Counted from the first letter of the stretch, positions 6,958 to 15,858 are shown. The stretch: DNA of 64,000 nt from Pseudomonadota bacterium (GCA_018242295.1 JAFECE010000008.1:1-64000), one strand, 5' to 3'. Made by a program: numbers and translations. The notes: generated by a model from the letters alone, not told the origin.

Positions 6958-9240
6958 ATGCCGCCGCGAGCCGCCGCTTCGCCCGACGAAATTCAGGTGC
7001 CGACCGTCTTCGGAGCTTTAAAGCGCAAGAGCCGTTCACTCGTGCTCCTGAGCCTGGCAGCGGGCTGCGCAACGTTCGGTGTGCTGACAATGATGGCGCC
7101 GAGCTACAAGAGCGAAGCTGAGCTGGCCATCGTAGCGAAGGACACGTCGAGCACCTTCTCCGATCCGCACAGCGTGCCCTCGGTTTCCGATCTCGTCACG
7201 ACGCGCATGGACAAGGAAGCCATCAACGCGCATGTGCGGGCGCTCCAGTCGCCAGATCTCATGCAGCAGATTGCGAGCGACCTGAAGCTCAACGAACGGC
7301 GCGAATTCAATAGCGCGCTGGGGCCGGTGGATCAGCTCGATGCCGCACTTCGCATGATCGGCATCGGCGGACCGCGGAGCGGCGAAAGCGAACGCGATCG
7401 CGTCATGTCGGCGTTTCGCAGCCGCCTCGAAGTCTACTCACCGAAGGAAAGCCGCTTCATCGGCGTTCGCATGACGTCGCTCGATCCCGAGCTTGCCGCC
7501 AAAATCGCCAACGCGATCACCGAAAACTACCGCTCCTCCCTCGCCGGACAGGACGTCACCGAGATCGACGATCTGCAGACGGACTTGAAAGCCAAGATCG
7601 ACAAGCTCTCGGCCGAAGTCGCAAACGCTGAGACGGAGATCGATCGCTATCGCGGCAAGATCGCCGGGTCCCAGGGCAGCCCGCAGAATACGGGTCTCAA
7701 CGAGCAACAGATGTCGGATCTGACCGCCGAGCTGACGCGCGCCAAGGCCGCCCGTGGCGAAGCGGAAGCCCGCGCCGCATCCGCGCGCGAGATGATGAAG
7801 GCAGGCTCCGCCGACGCCTTGGCCAATATGCAGAAATCAACGCTCATTCAGAACCTCGTGCAGCAGCGCGTGCACATCGAACGGCAGATCTCGGAGCTTT
7901 CCGCGACGCTTCTCCCGGGCCATCCGCGCATGCGCCAGCTCAAGGCGGACCTCGCGGGACTCAAGCTGCAGATCGATTCCGAAATCGGCAAGATCGTCGC
8001 GAGCCTCGAAAAGGAAACGAAGGTTGCGCAAGACCGCGAGATCTCCATCGCCCAAAGCCTCGCCGACGTCAAAGCGCACATCGCGACGAATGCGCCGGAA
8101 GAGGCACAGCTCCGGCAACTCGAAGCTAACGCGAAAGCGAAGCGGACCGAGCTTGAAAATCTTCGGGCTCAGATCGAGGCCAATCGCAAGAAGCTCGACG
8201 CGCGCGCCGAGCCCTTCGAGGCGCAGATCATTTCCAAGGCGCAGGCAGAAAGCGCTCCGGTCTTCCCGAAGAAGCTTCAGCTCTCGTCTCTGGTGACGTT
8301 CGCGTCGCTGATGTTCGGAACGGCTTGGATCGTTGTGGGAGCGCTCTTCCAAACCGTGCCGCAGCAAGGGTATCGCAAGAAAGACGCCTCCGGCAGACGC
8401 CGAGCCGAGCCCGTCCTGGTCGCTTTGGACGAAGAGCCGCTCGTCAGTGAGATGGTCGATGAAATGAATGAGCCGGGTGCCCCGGAGCCGCCATCAATTT
8501 CGATTCCTGCCCCGGCTTCGGCCTCGCACACCGTCGCGCCGAAAACCGAGACACCCGAAGACGTAACCCCACCCGCGGTTTTCACTGATGGCGACATGGA
8601 AGCAGTGGCAGAGCGCATCAGAAAACGGCGCACAGCTGGCGGTGGCTACCGGACTCTGATAACGGGCGAGACGGACGAGATCGTTCCCTATGCGGAGGCG
8701 ATCGAACTCGTTAAGGCGCTTGCGAAGGGAAGCACGCAGCCGATCCTTGTTGATTGGAGTCCGCGCGGCAACGGCTTTGCTCGCGACGCCGGTCTCGCCA
8801 CGAGCACCGGCTTCAACGATTTGCTCTCAGGCAGCGCGGGCTTCGATGAGATCATCCAGCGTCTCCCCGGAACGAAGGCACACGCGGTCGCCAGCGGGGA
8901 AGCCGTCAGCGGTGACGAAGGCGAGATCGATGCCGATCATTTAAATCTCGTGCTCGATGCGCTCGACGAGGCCTACGATCACATCGTTGTCGTCGGCCGC
9001 CGCGATGAGGCGCGAAGACTTTTCGAAGGCATCGAGGGACGCTTCGATGCCGGTATAGCCGTGGCATCGTCTTCTCAGGGATCACCCGCAAGCGAGGAAC
9101 GCGGCAACATGTTCCTCGGCTTCGAGGTCGCTGAAATCGATGTCATTCGATACGAGCGGCAGGAACGTGCTCCGGCTGATCTGATGCAACGCCTGGCGCG
9201 CGTTTCGCAACAGCAGGTGCCTATTGCCCGGCGGGCATAG
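6958..9240 (+). CDS. Polysaccharide co-polymerase (Wzz/ExoP-like) with a degenerate kinase-like domain
   Basis: A 760-residue inner-membrane protein. A transmembrane helix at about 28-48 precedes a Wzz-type periplasmic domain, a long coiled coil (about 190-420) and a second helix near 445-465. A proline/alanine-rich linker follows (500-545), then a cytoplasmic domain (about 550-745) that looks like a BY-kinase fold: PILVDWSPRGNGF sits where Walker A' would be and TSTGFNDLLSG is the usual follow-on. The Walker A loop (GxxxxGKS/T) is missing; its position reads ITGETDEIVPYAE. The tail has no tyrosine cluster. It therefore probably sets polymer length without kinase activity. It is divergent from the export lipoprotein. 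Confidence 0.85.
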   Translation: MPPRAAASPDEIQVPTVFGALKRKSRSLVLLSLAAGCATFGVLTMMAPSYKSEAELAIVAKDTSSTFSDPHSVPSVSDLVTTRMDKEAINAHVRALQSPDLMQQIASDLKLNERREFNSALGPVDQLDAALRMIGIGGPRSGESERDRVMSAFRSRLEVYSPKESRFIGVRMTSLDPELAAKIANAITENYRSSLAGQDVTEIDDLQTDLKAKIDKLSAEVANAETEIDRYRGKIAGSQGSPQNTGLNEQQMSDLTAELTRAKAARGEAEARAASAREMMKAGSADALANMQKSTLIQNLVQQRVHIERQISELSATLLPGHPRMRQLKADLAGLKLQIDSEIGKIVASLEKETKVAQDREISIAQSLADVKAHIATNAPEEAQLRQLEANAKAKRTELENLRAQIEANRKKLDARAEPFEAQIISKAQAESAPVFPKKLQLSSLVTFASLMFGTAWIVVGALFQTVPQQGYRKKDASGRRRAEPVLVALDEEPLVSEMVDEMNEPGAPEPPSISIPAPASASHTVAPKTETPEDVTPPAVFTDGDMEAVAERIRKRRTAGGGYRTLITGETDEIVPYAEAIELVKALAKGSTQPILVDWSPRGNGFARDAGLATSTGFNDLLSGSAGFDEIIQRLPGTKAHAVASGEAVSGDEGEIDADHLNLVLDALDEAYDHIVVVGRRDEARRLFEGIEGRFDAGIAVASSSQGSPASEERGNMFLGFEVAEIDVIRYERQERAPADLMQRLARVSQQQVPIARRA

Positions 9241-9321
9241 CACGCGCGATCGGTATAGAGTGGGGAGCATGGGGCGGTGAACCGCGTGCTTTCTCCGCTG
9301 CGATCGGGCTGGGCCGGGAAG

Positions 9322-9531
9322 TCACGCGTCGGGACGTTGCATCCAGGCGATGAGCCAGCCGGCGGGCAAGACCCAGAGCAAACCCGCAACGACGTAGTAA
9401 ACGAGTTCCGCAACCGTGCTGACGTTGCGCACTTGCAGGACGATCGCCACCGCGACCGCCAGAACCGCGTAGGCGGCGATCATCAAAAGCAGCGCGACCG
9501 TGCCTACTAGCTTCCTTTTGCGTTGCGTCAT
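9322..9531 (-). CDS. DUF2842 small membrane protein
   Basis: A 69-residue protein with two predicted transmembrane helices: VALLLMIAAYAVLAVAVAIVL, and LVYYVVAGLLWVLPAGWLIAW. The YYVVAGLLWVLPA segment matches the remembered DUF2842 family, found almost only in alphaproteobacteria and often near ctaA or cytochrome oxidase assembly genes. It is divergent from ctaA, consistent with that. Function unknown. Confidence 0.82.
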   Translation of the reverse strand: MTQRKRKLVGTVALLLMIAAYAVLAVAVAIVLQVRNVSTVAELVYYVVAGLLWVLPAGWLIAWMQRPDA

Positions 9532-9652
9532 CTCTCTCGAAATCGCCCCCGAATTCCAGGTTTTGTACCGCCGCGCCGCATGGGCGCATTGTCCCGCCGC
9601 TATGAAAGGGTATCACACGCGCTCTGGGACGGCTTGAGGATATGTCCGACCG

Positions 9653-10771
9653 ATGACGATGACGCAATTTTCCGAAGTACGAGAAACCGCCACCGGGCTC
9701 GCAGGCGATACAGGTAACCGGGCCGTGTCGCTATGGCTATGGTTCGTCGCGTCGCTTGTCTTTGCGATGGTCGTTGTCGGAGGCGCCACGCGGCTGACGG
9801 AGAGCGGCCTCTCCATCACCGAATGGCAGCCGCTGCTCGGAGCATTTCCGCCGCTCCACGAAGCCGACTGGATGACGGCCTTCGAGAAGTACAAGCAAAT
9901 ACCTCAGTATACCGCCCTCAATCACGGCATGTCGCTGGAGGACTTCAAGTTCATTTATTGGTGGGAATGGAGCCACCGGCTGCTCGGGCGCCTCATCGGC
10001 ATCGTGTTCGCATTGCCGCTCGTGTTCTTCTCGTGGACCGGCCGTCTCGATCGCGGAACCGGAATGAAGTTTCTAGGCATCCTCGCGCTCGGCGCTCTGC
10101 AGGGCGCCATCGGCTGGTACATGGTAAAGTCGGGCCTGAGCGACCGCATCGAAGTCAGTCAGTACCGCCTCGCGCTGCACCTGACGACCGCCTTCCTGAT
10201 CCTCGGCCTGCTGGTCTGGCTCGCGCTCGATGAGTGGCCGGCGGAACCGCGCATCACCGGCGAAGTCGCGACGCCGCTCATAAAGAGCATGGCATCGATC
10301 ATCGTCGCGGCCATAGTTCTCCAGGTGATTTTCGGGGCGTTCGTCGCGGGCCTCAGAGCCGGGCTGATCTACAATACGTGGCCGACGATGAACGGCCAGT
10401 GGTTCCCGAGCGATTACTGGATCAATCCGCCGTACCTGAGCTTCTTCGAAGGCCACGCCGCCGCTCAGTTCAACCATCGCATGATGGCTTACCTCGTGAC
10501 CGCGCTCGTTCTGGTGCAGGTCGGGCTGACCTACCGGACACCAGTCGATGACCGCATTCGCCTGACCGCGCTTTGGGTCGGCGGCGCGGTCATTCTCCAG
10601 GTTCTGCTCGGCATCGCGACGCTTCTCAGTCACGTTCCGCTGGATTTGGGTCTCGCCCATCAGGCCGGCGGAGCGCTCGTGTTCGCCGCCGCCGTCGTGC
10701 ATCTCTATGCGACGCGGCGCGCTGGGATCGTGCCTCGCGACTTCTCTAGTCGAGGCCGAGCATCAGCTTGA
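9653..10771 (+). CDS. ctaA: Heme A synthase (COX15/CtaA)
   Basis: A 372-residue polytopic membrane protein with eight predicted helices in two similar halves. The haem-contacting histidines are visible in EWSHRLLGR, LALHLTTAF, QFNHRMMAY and LAHQAGGAL, and the N-terminal GGATRLTESGLSI signature is intact. It oxidises haem O to haem A for aa3-type cytochrome c oxidase. The start MTMTQ has two nearby ATGs (9653 and 9659); AGGA lies 12 bases before the first. The 3' end overlaps the last 26 bp of the convergent argC gene. Confidence 0.95.
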   Translation: MTMTQFSEVRETATGLAGDTGNRAVSLWLWFVASLVFAMVVVGGATRLTESGLSITEWQPLLGAFPPLHEADWMTAFEKYKQIPQYTALNHGMSLEDFKFIYWWEWSHRLLGRLIGIVFALPLVFFSWTGRLDRGTGMKFLGILALGALQGAIGWYMVKSGLSDRIEVSQYRLALHLTTAFLILGLLVWLALDEWPAEPRITGEVATPLIKSMASIIVAAIVLQVIFGAFVAGLRAGLIYNTWPTMNGQWFPSDYWINPPYLSFFEGHAAAQFNHRMMAYLVTALVLVQVGLTYRTPVDDRIRLTALWVGGAVILQVLLGIATLLSHVPLDLGLAHQAGGALVFAAAVVHLYATRRAGIVPRDFSSRGRASA

Positions 10772-11693
10772 TGTTCTGAACGGCTGCGCCCGCCGCGCCC
10801 TTACCCAGGTTGTCGAGCCGCGCAACCAGAACGGCCTGGTTCAACGCCGCCTTGCCGAAGACGTAGAGCTCGAGCTTGTCCGTGCCGTTTAGAGCTTCAG
10901 CCTCGAGCCGCGAAAGGCTCGCTGACGGTTCGGCAGCGACGCGCACCATCTCGCTCCCCCGATAACGCTCGGCGAGGGCGGACTCGATATCGCGCAAGCA
11001 CGGCTTCCCGGGTAGCAGGTCGAGGTGCAACGGCACCGAGACGAGCATGCCCTGCCGGAAGTTGCCGACGCTCGGCACGAAGATCGGCCGGCGCGTCAGG
11101 CCCGAATAGGTCTGCAGCTCCGGGACGTGCTTGTGCTCGAGGCCAAGCCCGTAAAGCTCGAACGCGGGCGCGGTTCCGGCCTCGTAGGCTTCGATCATGC
11201 TGCGGCCGCCGCCGGAATAGCCGGAAACGGCATTGACCGTCAGCGGATGGTCCGCCGGGATGATGCCGGCGTCGACGAGCGGGCGGATGAGCGCGATGCC
11301 GCCCGTCGGATAGCAGCCGGGATTGGCAACGCGCTTGGCTGCTCTGATTTTTCCGGCATGGTCCGCGGTCATCTCGGCGAAGCCGTAGACCCATCCGTCG
11401 GCGACGCGATGCGCGGTCGAGGCATCGACGATCTTCGGGGCCTCAGCGCCGAGTTCGTCGGCGAGCGCCACCGTTTCCCGCGCCGCATCGTCCGGCAAGC
11501 AAAGCACGACGAGATCGACATTGCGCAGCATTTCGGCGCGCGCGGAGCGGTCCTTGCGCTTCGCCGGGTCGATGCTCTTCACGCCGATCTGACCGACGCC
11601 CGCGAGCCGCTCACGGATTTCGAGGCCCGTCGTGCCCGCTTCGCCGTCGATGAACACGGAAGCAAGTTTGGTTTTTGCCGTCGTCATGGTCAT
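10746..11693 (-). CDS. argC: N-acetyl-gamma-glutamyl-phosphate reductase
   Basis: The third enzyme of arginine synthesis, reducing N-acetylglutamyl phosphate with NADPH. I chose the ATG at 11693 (MTMTTAKTKLASVFIDG), giving 315 residues, the size of the short (type 2) form; a longer frame to 11783 would run into the TerC gene. The nucleotide-binding start FIDGEAGTTGLEI and the catalytic Cys in RVANPGCYPTGG are present, as is the downstream SGYSGGGRSMI loop. It begins four bases after the TerC stop, so the two may be co-transcribed. It overlaps the convergent ctaA by 26 bp. Confidence 0.95.
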   Translation of the reverse strand: MTMTTAKTKLASVFIDGEAGTTGLEIRERLAGVGQIGVKSIDPAKRKDRSARAEMLRNVDLVVLCLPDDAARETVALADELGAEAPKIVDASTAHRVADGWVYGFAEMTADHAGKIRAAKRVANPGCYPTGGIALIRPLVDAGIIPADHPLTVNAVSGYSGGGRSMIEAYEAGTAPAFELYGLGLEHKHVPELQTYSGLTRRPIFVPSVGNFRQGMLVSVPLHLDLLPGKPCLRDIESALAERYRGSEMVRVAAEPSASLSRLEAEALNGTDKLELYVFGKAALNQAVLVARLDNLGKGAAGAAVQNIKLMLGLD

Positions 11694-11697
11694 AACA

Positions 11698-12459
11698 CTA
11701 ACCGCCAAACAAGAGGCCAAGCCGGTGCTTGATGCCCTGGATGATCGTTTCTGAACAGCCGACCCCGTAAGTCTCGCAGACAATACGATGGCTGTCGCGA
11801 TAGATCATATCGGCCGCCACGTAGAGAATAATAAGGAGGCCGAACCACGCGATCCACGGATAATCGGCAAGAAGCTTCGCGATGAAGGTGGAAGCGACGG
11901 CCATCAGGATAATGGCAACCCCAAGTCCGATGACGAGCACCAGGGTGGATTCGCCCGCCGCGCCCGCGACCGCCAGCACGTTGTCGAGAGACATCGACAG
12001 ATCGGCGAGGATGATCGTCCAAAGCGCGGCCCAGAATGACGTCTGACGGGGGTGCGGGACGTTGGACGCAAGATTCTTTTCCACCTCATGGATCGAGTGC
12101 GTGTCCGCCTCGACGATCTGCTTGTACATTTTCCAGCAGACGAAGAGCAGCAGAATGCCACCGGCAAGCGTCAGGCCGATGACCTGCAGCATCTGCTGCG
12201 CAATGCTCGAGAAGATGATCCTGAGGAGAACCGCTCCGAGGATGCCCCAGAAGATCACCTTCGCGCGCATCGACTTTTCAACGCGCGAAGCCGCCATTCC
12301 GACGACGATGGCGTTATCGCCGGCGAGGGTGAGGTCGATCATCAGGATATTGAAGAGCGCCACGGCATGCGTGCGCCACCAGTGAGGGGACACGAGATAA
12401 CCAATGTCGGTCACGAGTGTCGAAAACATCTCGTGTAAGCCGTTCAGTAGCCAGTCCAT
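11698..12459 (-). CDS. TerC-family integral membrane protein
   Basis: A 253-residue membrane protein with about seven helices. The two family signatures are present: DLTLAGDNAIVVGMA near residue 42 and DLSMSLDNVLAVAGAAGES near 150, whose Asp and Asn residues are thought to bind metal ions. TerC proteins include Mn2+ exporters and tellurite-resistance proteins; which applies here is not decidable, and no yybP-ykoY-like element was recognised upstream. It lies immediately before argC on the same strand. Confidence 0.88.
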   Translation of the reverse strand: MDWLLNGLHEMFSTLVTDIGYLVSPHWWRTHAVALFNILMIDLTLAGDNAIVVGMAASRVEKSMRAKVIFWGILGAVLLRIIFSSIAQQMLQVIGLTLAGGILLLFVCWKMYKQIVEADTHSIHEVEKNLASNVPHPRQTSFWAALWTIILADLSMSLDNVLAVAGAAGESTLVLVIGLGVAIILMAVASTFIAKLLADYPWIAWFGLLIILYVAADMIYRDSHRIVCETYGVGCSETIIQGIKHRLGLLFGG

Positions 12460-12560
12460 TCTATCCCGAATCCCTCATAGCTACGGCAGAGCCGCGCTGG
12501 CGCACCGAGCCGTATGTGGCATTCGCGTGCCGCGCCTGCAACCCTCCGGCCACAGAAATG

Positions 12561-12589
12561 AAACAGCCCGCCGAATGGGCGGGCTGTTT
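12561..12589 (-). terminator. Terminator of the rplM-rpsI operon
   Basis: A 12-base-pair perfect stem (AAACAGCCCGCC / GGCGGGCTGTTT) with a five-base loop, 24 bp after the rpsI stop. The T tract is stronger on the plus strand (TTTTTG), so it may work in both directions and also shield the operon from opposite transcripts. Confidence 0.8.
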
Positions 12590-12612
12590 TTGTCTCAGGT
12601 ATCGGAAGCGGA

Positions 12613-13092
12613 TTAGCGCTTCGAGAACTGGAACGACTTGCGCGCCTTGACCTTGCCGTACTTCTTGCGTTCGACGACGCGGCTGTCGCGCGTTAGGAAG
12701 CCCTGCTTCTTCAGCACGCTGCGAAGGTCTGGCTCATAATAGGTGAGCGCCTTCGAGATGCCGTGACGAACAGCGCCAGCCTGGCCGGAAAGTCCGCCGC
12801 CGGCGACCGAAATACGAATGTCGTATTGCGTTGCGCGGTTGGCGAGGTTGAGCGGCTGCTGCAAAAGCATCTGCAGAACGGGACGGGCGAAATAGGCCTT
12901 GTAGTCCTTTTCGTTGACCGTGATGAGGCCCTTGCCGGGCTTCAGCCAGACGCGGGCGACGGCGTTCTTACGCTTGCCAGTCGCATAGGCGCGGCCAAGC
13001 TTGTCGAGCTTCTGGGTCCGGACAGGTGCGGCCTGCGGCTCGGCGCCCTTCACGGCGCCGAGATCGGCCAGGGTCTTAGTTTCGGTAGCCAT
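12613..13092 (-). CDS. rpsI: 30S ribosomal protein S9
   Basis: A 159-residue protein ending in the usual S9 tail QFSKR, which reaches the P-site tRNA. The body begins near residue 37 ([18 protein letters not shown]). The first 35 residues are an alanine/lysine extension common in alphaproteobacteria. It follows rplM with a five-base gap and ends before a strong hairpin. Confidence 0.97.
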   Translation of the reverse strand: MATETKTLADLGAVKGAEPQAAPVRTQKLDKLGRAYATGKRKNAVARVWLKPGKGLITVNEKDYKAYFARPVLQMLLQQPLNLANRATQYDIRISVAGGGLSGQAGAVRHGISKALTYYEPDLRSVLKKQGFLTRDSRVVERKKYGKVKARKSFQFSKR

Positions 13093-13097
13093 GGATC

Positions 13098-13559
13098 TCA
13101 GACCCTCACATTCTTACGGTTGAGCTTCGCGACATCAAGCTTTTCCGGATTCTGCGCTTCGTGGGGATGCGCGCCGCCCTTATAAACTCGGAGGTTGCGC
13201 ATCAGCTGACGGTGCAAAGGACCGCGTGCGAGCATGCGCTCGACGGCCTTCTCGACGATCCGCTCGGGATGCTTGCTGTCGAGGATCTGGCGCGGCGTCC
13301 GCTCCTTGATGCCGCCCGGATAGCCGGTGTGGCGGTAGTAGACCTTGTCTTCGCGCTTGGCGCCTGTGAAGACGACCTTCTCAGCGTTGATGACGACGAT
13401 GTTGTCGCCGCAATCGACGTGCGGCGTGTAAATTGGCTTGTGTTTGCCCTTGAGGCGCGTCGCGATGAGAGCAGCGAGCCGGCCGACAACGAGCCCTTCG
13501 GCATCGATGAGAACCCACTTCTTCTCCACCGTGGCCGGCTTAGCGACATAGGTAGACAT
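13098..13559 (-). CDS. rplM: 50S ribosomal protein L13
   Basis: The start [15 protein letters not shown] at 13559 follows AAGGAG and gives 153 residues; the frame stays open further upstream, but that part is not conserved. Family segments are present: [33 protein letters not shown] and HTGYPGG. It is the first gene of the rplM-rpsI operon. Its leader contains tandem palindromes that may be operators. Confidence 0.97.
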   Translation of the reverse strand: MSTYVAKPATVEKKWVLIDAEGLVVGRLAALIATRLKGKHKPIYTPHVDCGDNIVVINAEKVVFTGAKREDKVYYRHTGYPGGIKERTPRQILDSKHPERIVEKAVERMLARGPLHRQLMRNLRVYKGGAHPHEAQNPEKLDVAKLNRKNVRV

Positions 13560-13956
13560 TATCTTGAAGCTCCTTGGCGGATAACTGCGCACGCTTCGAT
13601 CGTCCGCTGCGCGCCGCATTCCGAGAAGTCGCGTGCATACGCGAAATGACCGGCATCTTGCAACAGGAATTTGAAACGGCATGAAATGTCTAGAAAATTC
13701 AGTATCTTAATTATAGTGGTATTATAATACCACCACGCGGTATCATTTTACCATCAAAAACTCCCTCACTGTCGTGCCTAGCCTTGTTCATCGGCGATAA
13801 ATCCAGCATGCGATAGGGCAAAGGGCGGCTTCCAGACTGCGAATCCAGAACTTCGGGGCGGCTTTTGAGGTAAACACTTCTTATTCTTGTCTTAGTCGGC
13901 GTATCAGTTCGAACGGTAATCGCCCGCGAGCTGCGGGCGCAATGTGGAGCAACACG
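13560..13956. other. Intergenic region between rplM and a divergent secreted-protein gene
   Basis: About 400 bp without a gene. Bases 13680-13760 are strikingly AT-rich compared with the surroundings and hold two palindromes and a TATAAT-like element. Nothing else was recognised. Confidence 0.6.
13716..13752. promoter_or_regulatory. Tandem palindromic operators upstream of rplM
   Basis: A perfect 18-bp palindrome (GTGGTATTATAATACCAC, 13716-13733) is followed by an imperfect copy at 13739-13752. Both fit GGTA-N6-TACC, and their repeats are offset by 21 bp, two helical turns. The first contains TATAAT on the plus strand and, nearly symmetrically, on the minus strand, so a bound repressor would cover a -10 element. 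On the minus strand this would give rplM a leader of about 155 bases. The regulator is unknown; GntR-like dimers bind sites of similar layout. Confidence 0.55.
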
Positions 13957-14553
13957 ATGGCGGTCTCTCTGACCCGGACGGCGGTGCGCGTATTCATTGG
14001 TGGATTAGGGCTATGCGCGGCGATCTCGATTGCCGCGGCGGAAGACGCGGCCACACCGAAGGCGGCGCCAGCCGAGCAAGGCGCAGCTAATGCGGCCGCC
14101 GCCACTCCGCCGGCGTCGGACGACGTCAAGCAGATTAAGTTGACCGACGACCAGGTAACGCGCTTCATCGCCGCGCAAACCGATCTCGCGGCAATCGCAT
14201 CGAAAATCCAGGCCGCCGGCGACAAGCCCGATTCCGCACTTCAGACCGAGCTCGAAAGCATCGCGACGAAGCATGGCTTCACGAACTTCGCAGAGCTCGA
14301 TGACGTCGCGGCGAATATCTCGATCGTTATGGCCGGGCTCGATGCTACGACTGGCAATTTCGTCGACCCCGTCGATGCGCTGAAAAAGGAACGCGACGAC
14401 GTCCAGAAGGACAACAGCATTCCGGAAGCCGACAAGAAACAGCTTCTTGACGAGCTGAATGAAGCGATCGGCACGACGCCGAAACTGCAGTACAAAGAGA
14501 ACGTCGACCTCGTGAAGGCGCATCGGGCCGAAATCGAGAAGGCGCTGCAGTAG
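13957..14553 (+). CDS. Hypothetical secreted protein
   Basis: The start at 13957 (MAVSLTRTAVRVF) was preferred because GGAG lies seven bases upstream; an ATG five codons earlier lacks one. A signal peptide (GGLGLCAAISIAAA) precedes an alanine/proline-rich linker of about 35 residues. The rest is a helical, lysine- and aspartate-rich domain containing ITLTDDQV-like, ATKHGFTNFAELDDVAANIS and KLQYKENVDLVKAHRAEIEKAL segments. I do not recognise a named family, though charged helical periplasmic proteins of this kind are common in Hyphomicrobiales. It is probably periplasmic. It lies 53 bp before the enoyl-CoA hydratase-like gene on the same strand. Confidence 0.75.
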   Translation: MAVSLTRTAVRVFIGGLGLCAAISIAAAEDAATPKAAPAEQGAANAAAATPPASDDVKQIKLTDDQVTRFIAAQTDLAAIASKIQAAGDKPDSALQTELESIATKHGFTNFAELDDVAANISIVMAGLDATTGNFVDPVDALKKERDDVQKDNSIPEADKKQLLDELNEAIGTTPKLQYKENVDLVKAHRAEIEKALQ

Positions 14554-14606
14554 AAACTGCGCGCCGACGGAAGCGGCGAACGCGCCGCGAACTGACAGGA
14601 TTTCTC

Positions 14607-15422
14607 ATGCAAGAACGTTTGAATGTCGGGACGCAACTGCTCCTGGCGCACATCCTCGAACCCGGCATCGTCCGCCTGACATTGAATCGGCCGGAAGCGC
14701 GCAACGCGCTTTCGCGGGCGTTGCTGAGCGAATTACAGCGAGAGATCGAACGGCTTGGCAAAGATAAGTCTGTCGCCGTCGTCATTCTCGCTGCCGCCGG
14801 CCAGGTCTTTTCATCCGGTCACGACCTCAAGGAGTTGACCGCTCGCCGAGTCGACCCCGATGGCGGCGAAGCCTTCTTCCGGGAGACCATGTCGGCGTGC
14901 TCGTCGGTCATGCGTTCCATCGTCGCCTGTCCGAAGCCGGTCATCGCAGCCGTGCAGGGACGAGCGACGGCGGCGGGCTGCCAGCTCGTGGCCACCTGCG
15001 ACTTGGCCGTCGCTGCCGAGACGGCGGACTTCGCAACTCCGGGCGTGAATATCGGTCTCTTCTGCTCGACGCCGATGGTCGCTCTTTCCCGCAATGTCGC
15101 GCGCAAGCGCGCAATGGAAATGCTGCTTCTCGGCGAGCCCGTCTCCGCAGCCGATGCGCTCGCCTACGGTCTCTTGAATCGCGTCGTGCCAGTGGACAAT
15201 GTCATGACGGTAGCCTTGGACATGGCCCGCACGATCGCCTCCAAATCGAAAGCGACGGTTGCGATCGGCAAGACGGCCTTTTATCGGCAGGCCGAGCTTC
15301 CGCTCGACGAGGCCTACGCCTACGCGAGCGAGGTGATGGTGAAAAACATGATGGCCGCGGATGCCGGCGAGGGCATCTGTGCTTTCATCGAAAAGCGCAA
15401 GCCTGAATGGAAGGACCGTTGA
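14607..15422 (+). CDS. Enoyl-CoA hydratase/isomerase-family protein lacking both catalytic glutamates
   Basis: A 271-residue crotonase-fold protein. The CoA-pocket elements are present: NRPEARNALS, FSSGHDLKEL and the oxyanion-hole region VQGRATAAGCQL. Where classical hydratases carry the two catalytic Glu residues, this protein has Gln126 (AAGCQL) and Gly146 (TPGVNIG). It resembles the ECHDC3 branch of the superfamily, whose reaction is not settled. Straight hydration of enoyl-CoA is therefore unlikely. The next gene starts one base after its stop, forming a run with the VOC and CoA-binding genes. Confidence 0.85.
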   Translation: MQERLNVGTQLLLAHILEPGIVRLTLNRPEARNALSRALLSELQREIERLGKDKSVAVVILAAAGQVFSSGHDLKELTARRVDPDGGEAFFRETMSACSSVMRSIVACPKPVIAAVQGRATAAGCQLVATCDLAVAAETADFATPGVNIGLFCSTPMVALSRNVARKRAMEMLLLGEPVSAADALAYGLLNRVVPVDNVMTVALDMARTIASKSKATVAIGKTAFYRQAELPLDEAYAYASEVMVKNMMAADAGEGICAFIEKRKPEWKDR

Positions 15423-15423
15423 G

Positions 15424-15858
15424 TTGGAGCCCCGGATCTCGTTCGTCACCCTGGGCGTCAAGGACGTTGGAAAATCTCGTAGTTTCTATGAAGCGCTGGG
15501 CTTTCGCGCGTCTGCCGCCAGCCAGGCCGACGTAGCCTTTTTCCGCCTGGGCGGGATTGTGTTTTCGGTTTTCGGCCGCGACGCCTTGGCGAGCGATGCG
15601 GGCGTACCTGCGAGCGAGCCAGGGTTTTCAGGCGTCTCACTCGCCCATAACGTCAACTCGGAAGCCGAGGTGGATCGGGTTTTGGACGAAGCCGTCGCGG
15701 CGGGCGGAAAGCTCTTGAAGCCCGGCCAGAAAGCGTTCTGGGGCGGTTATTCTGGTTACTTCGCAGATCCCGACGGCCACCTTTGGGAGATCGCCCACAA
15801 CCCATTCATGCCGCTCGATGCAGCGGGACGTGTAACGCTTCCCGAACCGTCGCCATGA
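15424..15858 (+). CDS. VOC (glyoxalase/bleomycin-resistance) family protein
   Basis: The start is probably the TTG at 15424 (MEPRISFVTLGVKD), eight bases after GGAAGGA and one base after the upstream stop; an earlier in-frame ATG at 15361 would lie inside the hydratase-like gene. This gives 144 residues, the usual size of a one-unit VOC protein with two beta-alpha-beta-beta-beta modules (ISFVTLGVKDVGKSRSFYEALGF, and YSGYFADPDGHLWEIAHN with a likely metal-binding Glu). Its reaction cannot be assigned. Its stop overlaps the next gene's ATG. Confidence 0.82.
   Translation: MEPRISFVTLGVKDVGKSRSFYEALGFRASAASQADVAFFRLGGIVFSVFGRDALASDAGVPASEPGFSGVSLAHNVNSEAEVDRVLDEAVAAGGKLLKPGQKAFWGGYSGYFADPDGHLWEIAHNPFMPLDAAGRVTLPEPSP

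Noticed and set aside
9642-9656. Four-codon mini-ORF (MSDR, stop) overlapping the ctaA start
   Set aside because: The AGGA site is only one base before its ATG; more likely it serves ctaA itself. Coupling is possible but unsupported.
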